A model generated the notes under the pieces. That model did no database searches. It was not told where the DNA came from and worked only from the letters and a program-made list of their open reading frames with translations. Source: an uncultured Bacteroidales bacterium (GTDB lineage: Bacteria; Bacteroidota; Bacteroidia; Bacteroidales; JAFGXI01). Taken from it: a stretch of 37,300 nt of DNA. The stretch is taken from the NCBI GenBank assembly GCA_947311115.1, contig CAMZKE010000103.1, positions 1-37,300 of the forward strand, written 5' to 3'. Below are positions 33,224 to 37,300 of this stretch, piece after piece (the stretch's first letter is position 1; each line of letters opens with the position of its first letter). A program made the position numbers and the translations under genes.

Positions 33224-34303
33224 ATGAACAAATTAATATACGGTTTTTTGTTTTTACTGATATTACATTCATGTGGTACAGACAAAGAAGAAAAAATAAA
33301 CAATCAGCAAAAAGTTAAATCAACAAAGACATTCAAACCAAAACATATAACATCGCCATATAATGGTTCTGAGTTTACTATTGGCGATACAATTACAGTT
33401 ATAACTGAAGGTGGCGACAATAAAATTGATTCAATAATTGTTGATATTGATGGTTTTGAATCTGCAAAATATTTAGTTTCTGATAATAAGTTTGTAATTT
33501 TAACTAATCAATTACCTGTGGGTAAACATTATATAAATGTACAATCGTTTAAAAATGGAGAACGAAAGCAAGATAATATTGCAGTGTTTTTTAAATCGGA
33601 TATTAAACCAAAACAGATAAAAGCTATAGTAATAAAAAAATATCCACATAATACAAAATCATATACTCAGGGGTTAACTTTCGACGAAGGCAATTTATAT
33701 GAAGGAACGGGGCAGTGGGGAGAATCTGCACTTAAAAAAATTGATTTAGAAACAGGGAAAGCTCTTGAAATATACAGTTTGCCAAGCGAAATTTTTGGCG
33801 AAGGAATAGTTGTATATAAAGATGAAATAATACAGCTTACATGGCAGGCTCAAAAAGCATTTGTTTTCGATAAAAAAACATTTGAACTTAAAAAAACATT
33901 TACCTACGATACTCAAGGTTGGGGAATAAGCAATTATGGCAATAATTTAATAATGAGTGATGGTTCAAATATTCTGTACGTACTTGAACCAAACACATTT
34001 ACTGTGATAAAGCAAATTGAAGTTTATGATAATGTGCGAGCTGTTACAAATTTAAATGAGTTAGAATATATTGACGGTAAAATATATGCAAACGTATATT
34101 TAACAAACTTAATTGTGGTAATAAATCCTGAAACCGGAAAAGTAGACGGGAAAATTGATTTATCACAAATAACACCACAAAAATACAGGGAAGAACACGA
34201 TTTGGTTTTAAACGGAATAGCCTATAATACACAAAATAATAAATTGTATATAACAGGAAAACGTTGGGATGTACTTTTTGAAATTAAACTAAATAATCAA
34301 TAA
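33224..34303 (+). CDS. Glutaminyl-peptide cyclotransferase (QC) lipoprotein
   Basis: 359 residues. Lipobox LHS-C17. Residues of about 40-125 look like an Ig-type domain (ITSPYNGSEFTIGDTITVITEGGD). The rest is the five-bladed beta-propeller of the glutamine cyclotransferase family: YPHNTKSYTQGLTFDEGNLYEGTGQWGES, EGIVVYKDEIIQLTWQ, TYDTQGWGISNYGNNLIMSDGS and NELEYIDGKIYANVYLTN. The reaction converts N-terminal Gln of proteins to pyroglutamate. In Bacteroidetes most signal peptidase I substrates begin with Gln after cleavage and are cyclised by such an enzyme, and the exported proteins in this window fit that rule. It starts 25 bp after cysS and ends 5 bp before the next lipoprotein gene. Confidence 0.88.
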   Translation: MNKLIYGFLFLLILHSCGTDKEEKINNQQKVKSTKTFKPKHITSPYNGSEFTIGDTITVITEGGDNKIDSIIVDIDGFESAKYLVSDNKFVILTNQLPVGKHYINVQSFKNGERKQDNIAVFFKSDIKPKQIKAIVIKKYPHNTKSYTQGLTFDEGNLYEGTGQWGESALKKIDLETGKALEIYSLPSEIFGEGIVVYKDEIIQLTWQAQKAFVFDKKTFELKKTFTYDTQGWGISNYGNNLIMSDGSNILYVLEPNTFTVIKQIEVYDNVRAVTNLNELEYIDGKIYANVYLTNLIVVINPETGKVDGKIDLSQITPQKYREEHDLVLNGIAYNTQNNKLYITGKRWDVLFEIKLNNQ

Positions 34304-34308
34304 TAAAG

Positions 34309-37035
34309 ATGAGGAAAATACTATTTATATTATTTATTTCAATATTAGTAATAAGTTCTTGTACAAAAGAAAAAGAACTATCGTCTATAATGAATGCTGT
34401 ACCTATTGATGCAAGTATAATAGTGGAGATTCCTAAATACAACGATTTTGCAGGTAAATTGCAAACAAACTCTGATTATTGGGTTGAATTAAAAACATTT
34501 CCTGAATTTAAAAAACTAGATGAAAGTATTATTAATTTTGACTCACTCATCAGGAAAAATATAGATTTTAAAACAGCTTTTTTTAATAAAAAAGTTTTGG
34601 TTTCGGCTCACAGTATAGGTAAAGATGATGTTGCTTTTTTATATGTTATACCTAACAATGCTACAGTTGATTATAACAAAATTATTAATATTATTAATAT
34701 AAAAGATGCTGATGTTATTAAAAATATATACGATGAGGTTAATATTTATACAGTAAAAAAAGAAAAAACAAAACATAGTTTTTCATTTATAAGCGGAGTT
34801 ATTTTATTTTCAGAATCGCAGTTGTTAATCGAAAAATCTATACGCCAAATAAAAGCAGGGGCATCACTTTTAAATAAAAACTCGTTTAGTAAAATTGCAT
34901 TAACAGCAGGAGCAAATGTCGATGCAAACATATATATAAACCCCAATATTATAACCCAAATACTTAAAAAGATTTTAAATGCAAAAACAATAAATTATTT
35001 AAACAATAACAGCCCTTTTATAGGTCAAACCGAGTTAGATTTTAACATAAAAAAGAATGAAATTTTACTAAATGGGTTCTCAAATATTTCCGATTCGTTA
35101 AATCATTATTCAAACATATTTGCACACCAAAAATCTATAAATTTTGAAGTAGAAGAAGTACTTCCTGCAAATACTTCAATGTTTTTAATGTATGGAATAT
35201 CCGATAAGTTACATTTTAAATCAGATTATAAATCTTATTTAGAAACAAGTAATAAACTTTTGATTTATAATAAAACCCTATCTAAAATTAAGAACAAATA
35301 TAATTACGATTTAGAAAAAGAATTTTATTCGTTTTTAGAAGAAGAATTTACTTTAGCTTATACCGATATTAACAAATTAAATATTTATCAAAATGCCTTT
35401 GCTATATTTAAAACCTCGAGCAAAAGTATGGCAAAAGATAGATTGTCTGTATTATTAAATGCATACGCAGGAATAAAGGGTATTGAAACAACTGAACTAA
35501 TTACAAATTATAATATCGATGATGAAACATCGTACGAAATATATAATTTACCATTAAATATACCGCAAACATTATTTGGAAATTTATTTTCACGAGTTAC
35601 AGGCGAGTATTACACTTTTGTTGATAATTATATAGTTTTTGGAAATTCAATAAAATCATTATCAGAATTAATACACGACAATGTTTTGCATAAAACTTTA
35701 GAAAATAATATTGCTTACAATAAAGTTAAAGATAGAGTTTCCTCTGATGCAAATATTAATTTATACGTTAATTTGCCTGTTTTTTACGATGTTATTGATA
35801 CATATTTAACCGATAATTTACGAAATAAATTAGATAATAATTCTGAGTTAATGAATAAATTTCAAGCATTAATATATCAATCTAGCAAAGAAAAGGAGTT
35901 GATGTACAATACAATATATTTAAAATACAACCCGGTTTTTAAAGATAAACCCCGAACAATTTGGGAAAGTAAATTAGACACAACAATAAATTTTAAGCCA
36001 AGAATTTTTATTAATCATAGAACCAAGAAAAAAGAAATTTTTGTACAAGACTTAAAAAATACAATTTATTTGATAAATAGTTCAGGTAGAGTCCTTTGGA
36101 AAAAAAATATTCAAGAAAAAATAATTGGTAAAGTTTATCAGATTGACTTATATAAAAACGAAAAACTTCAATATTTATTTAATACCGCCAGCAAAATTCA
36201 TTTAATAGACCGAAATGGTAATTATGTTGAGCGATATCCTGTGTTACTGCCATATAAAGCAACTTGCGGACTTGGATTATTCGATTACGATAAATCGCGT
36301 GATTATCGTATATTAATAGCTGATGAAGATAAAAATGTAAGCTTATATAATGGCGAGGGCAATATCTTGGAAGGTTGGGAATTTGGAAAAACAGATACTT
36401 ATGTAAAAACAAAACCTCAGCATTATAGAATCGACGATAAAGATTATATAATTTTTGCTGATAGTTTAAAAACATACATCCTTGACCGTAAAGGGCATTC
36501 TCGTGTTGATGTAAAATCGTTTTTTGCAAAAGCTAAAAATAGCCGTTTCTATTTAAACTTAAAAACAGAAACTCATGGCGACCGTCTTATAACTACCGAT
36601 ATTAATGGGCAAATTAAGTTTATATATTTCGATGGAACCGTAAAAACTTTTAAATTCGATAATTTTTCTCACTCACATTATTTTTTGTATAAAGATATTG
36701 ATGGTGATTTTAAGTACGATTATATTTTTGCTGATGGAAATAAAATTATTGCATACAATTACAAAAAAGAAGAAATATTGTCATATGCTTTTGATGGTGT
36801 AATATCAACAAAACCATCGTATTATCAATTCCCTAATAATGTAAAAAAACTTGGAATTACAGTTAAAGATTTAAATCAGATTTATCTATTAAATAATGAT
36901 GGCGAATTACACAAAGGTTTTCCTTTAAAAGGAAGTACATCGTTTAGTATAGCAAGATTCAAAAATATAGATTCAGAATTTAATCTTATCGTTGGTTCTG
37001 ATAATGAGTTTTTATTTAATTATAAAGTTAATTAA
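34309..37035 (+). CDS. Large uncharacterised lipoprotein with C-terminal propeller-like repeats
   Basis: 908 residues. Lipobox ISS-C18. The N-terminal part (about 30-560) begins MNAVPIDASIIVEIPKYNDF, which recalls DUF3352-type proteins, and is mixed alpha/beta with no catalytic motif that I recognise. The C-terminal third (about 570-908) is made of blade-like units with a hydrophobic strand, then LINSSGRVLWKKNI, HLIDRNGNYVERYP, SLYNGEGNILEGW, YILDRKGHSRVD and YLLNNDGELHKGFP, each close to a quinoprotein-like beta-propeller blade. Together these suggest a periplasmic or surface scaffold. It follows the QC gene by 5 bp and is the last gene of the cysS-QC run. Function unknown. Confidence 0.8.
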   Translation: MRKILFILFISILVISSCTKEKELSSIMNAVPIDASIIVEIPKYNDFAGKLQTNSDYWVELKTFPEFKKLDESIINFDSLIRKNIDFKTAFFNKKVLVSAHSIGKDDVAFLYVIPNNATVDYNKIINIINIKDADVIKNIYDEVNIYTVKKEKTKHSFSFISGVILFSESQLLIEKSIRQIKAGASLLNKNSFSKIALTAGANVDANIYINPNIITQILKKILNAKTINYLNNNSPFIGQTELDFNIKKNEILLNGFSNISDSLNHYSNIFAHQKSINFEVEEVLPANTSMFLMYGISDKLHFKSDYKSYLETSNKLLIYNKTLSKIKNKYNYDLEKEFYSFLEEEFTLAYTDINKLNIYQNAFAIFKTSSKSMAKDRLSVLLNAYAGIKGIETTELITNYNIDDETSYEIYNLPLNIPQTLFGNLFSRVTGEYYTFVDNYIVFGNSIKSLSELIHDNVLHKTLENNIAYNKVKDRVSSDANINLYVNLPVFYDVIDTYLTDNLRNKLDNNSELMNKFQALIYQSSKEKELMYNTIYLKYNPVFKDKPRTIWESKLDTTINFKPRIFINHRTKKKEIFVQDLKNTIYLINSSGRVLWKKNIQEKIIGKVYQIDLYKNEKLQYLFNTASKIHLIDRNGNYVERYPVLLPYKATCGLGLFDYDKSRDYRILIADEDKNVSLYNGEGNILEGWEFGKTDTYVKTKPQHYRIDDKDYIIFADSLKTYILDRKGHSRVDVKSFFAKAKNSRFYLNLKTETHGDRLITTDINGQIKFIYFDGTVKTFKFDNFSHSHYFLYKDIDGDFKYDYIFADGNKIIAYNYKKEEILSYAFDGVISTKPSYYQFPNNVKKLGITVKDLNQIYLLNNDGELHKGFPLKGSTSFSIARFKNIDSEFNLIVGSDNEFLFNYKVN

Positions 37036-37300
37036 TATTTATTTGATGTTAATTTTGATAATAGATTTTTATTTGATTGGACAGAAATAAATGAATAATA
37101 AAAATATTAATTTGACCCGTAACGGGTCAGCCTTATATAGTTTGTTAATATTATAAATATATAATCCCTACTCTCAAATATATATTCATATTTGGTTGAC
37201 ATTGTAAGGAAGGACTATGGATTATAATTTGAATGTTTTAAAATACAAAAATGTAATAAAAATGATTTTGTAAACTTTATATAAAATATTTTACAACTAA
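37036..37300. other. Intergenic end of the window with a GC-rich inverted repeat
   Basis: 265 bp, very AT-rich. TGACCCGTAACGGGTCA (37113-37129) is a perfect inverted repeat with 8-nt arms around one base and stands out for its GC content. No T-run follows it, so it is not a standard terminator. A GGAAGGAC sequence lies 3 bp before an ATG at 37217, but the frame closes after 18 codons. I see no gene. Confidence 0.55.

Noticed and set aside
36179-36529. 116-codon minus-strand ORF
   Set aside because: It is antisense to the large lipoprotein gene and is of low-complexity, His/Tyr/Leu-rich composition typical of shadow frames.
37217-37273. 18-codon ORF with a GGAAGGAC sequence before its ATG
   Set aside because: It is too short, AT-rich and without any recognisable feature; purine-rich ribosome sites are not typical of this window.

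Overview
The window is AT-rich DNA from a member of the Bacteroidetes. The evidence is type IX secretion (T9SS) and gliding proteins (SprB-like repeats, PorP/SprF, a PorW/SprE-like lipoprotein, two CHU_C/gliding-motility C-terminal domains), many short lipoproteins with a lipobox Cys, several matches to the Bacteroidetes -7 promoter element TAnnTTTG, and signal peptidase I substrates that all begin with Gln after cleavage. I cannot name the genus. Housekeeping genes and T9SS or envelope genes are interspersed, spacing is tight, and I see no mobile element, tRNA, rRNA or CRISPR array.

Layout. 1-6986: the 3' part of a giant SprB-like repeat adhesin followed by its SprF-type partner, closed by a strong bidirectional terminator. 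7056-13615 (all minus): typA; a cysteine operon cysK-cysE; a CtpA-type S41 protease; and an uncharacterised lipoprotein. 13697-15283 (plus): panB and an orphan PhoB-type response regulator. 15293-18346 (minus): ruvB, xseA, msrA. 18347-18716: a 370-bp divergent spacer with an unexplained terminator hairpin and small ORFs. 18717-22684: tyrS, a DedA/VTT-like membrane protein, a GSCFA protein and two tandem paralogous lipoproteins. 22733-26942 (plus): a cyclophilin-AlgH pair, then a T9SS-type cargo protein with a GT2 and a GT9 glycosyltransferase. 26945-30635 (minus): an FKBP lipoprotein and a PorW/SprE-like TPR lipoprotein. 30919-37035 (plus): a MORN/YwqK-like protein, cysS, a glutaminyl cyclase lipoprotein and a large unknown lipoprotein.

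How the parts fit. SprF, the PorW/SprE-like protein and the CHU_C proteins belong to the T9SS export route. The glutaminyl cyclase can cap the N-terminal Gln of mature exported proteins; all four non-lipoprotein signal peptides in the window place Gln at +1. CysE makes O-acetylserine and CysK converts it to cysteine; CysS charges cysteine to tRNA.

The most notable find is upstream of cysK. A 20-codon ORF with five cysteine codons (three in a row, then two in a row) sits directly after a TAnnTTTG element and 22 nt before a Rho-independent terminator that precedes cysK. This has the architecture of a cysteine-sensing, ribosome-mediated transcription attenuator. Second is a strict two-class cysteine pattern in the SprB-like repeats: in all 22 complete repeats, a C-x3-C motif and an extra Cys before the G-x-Y motif occur together or not at all.
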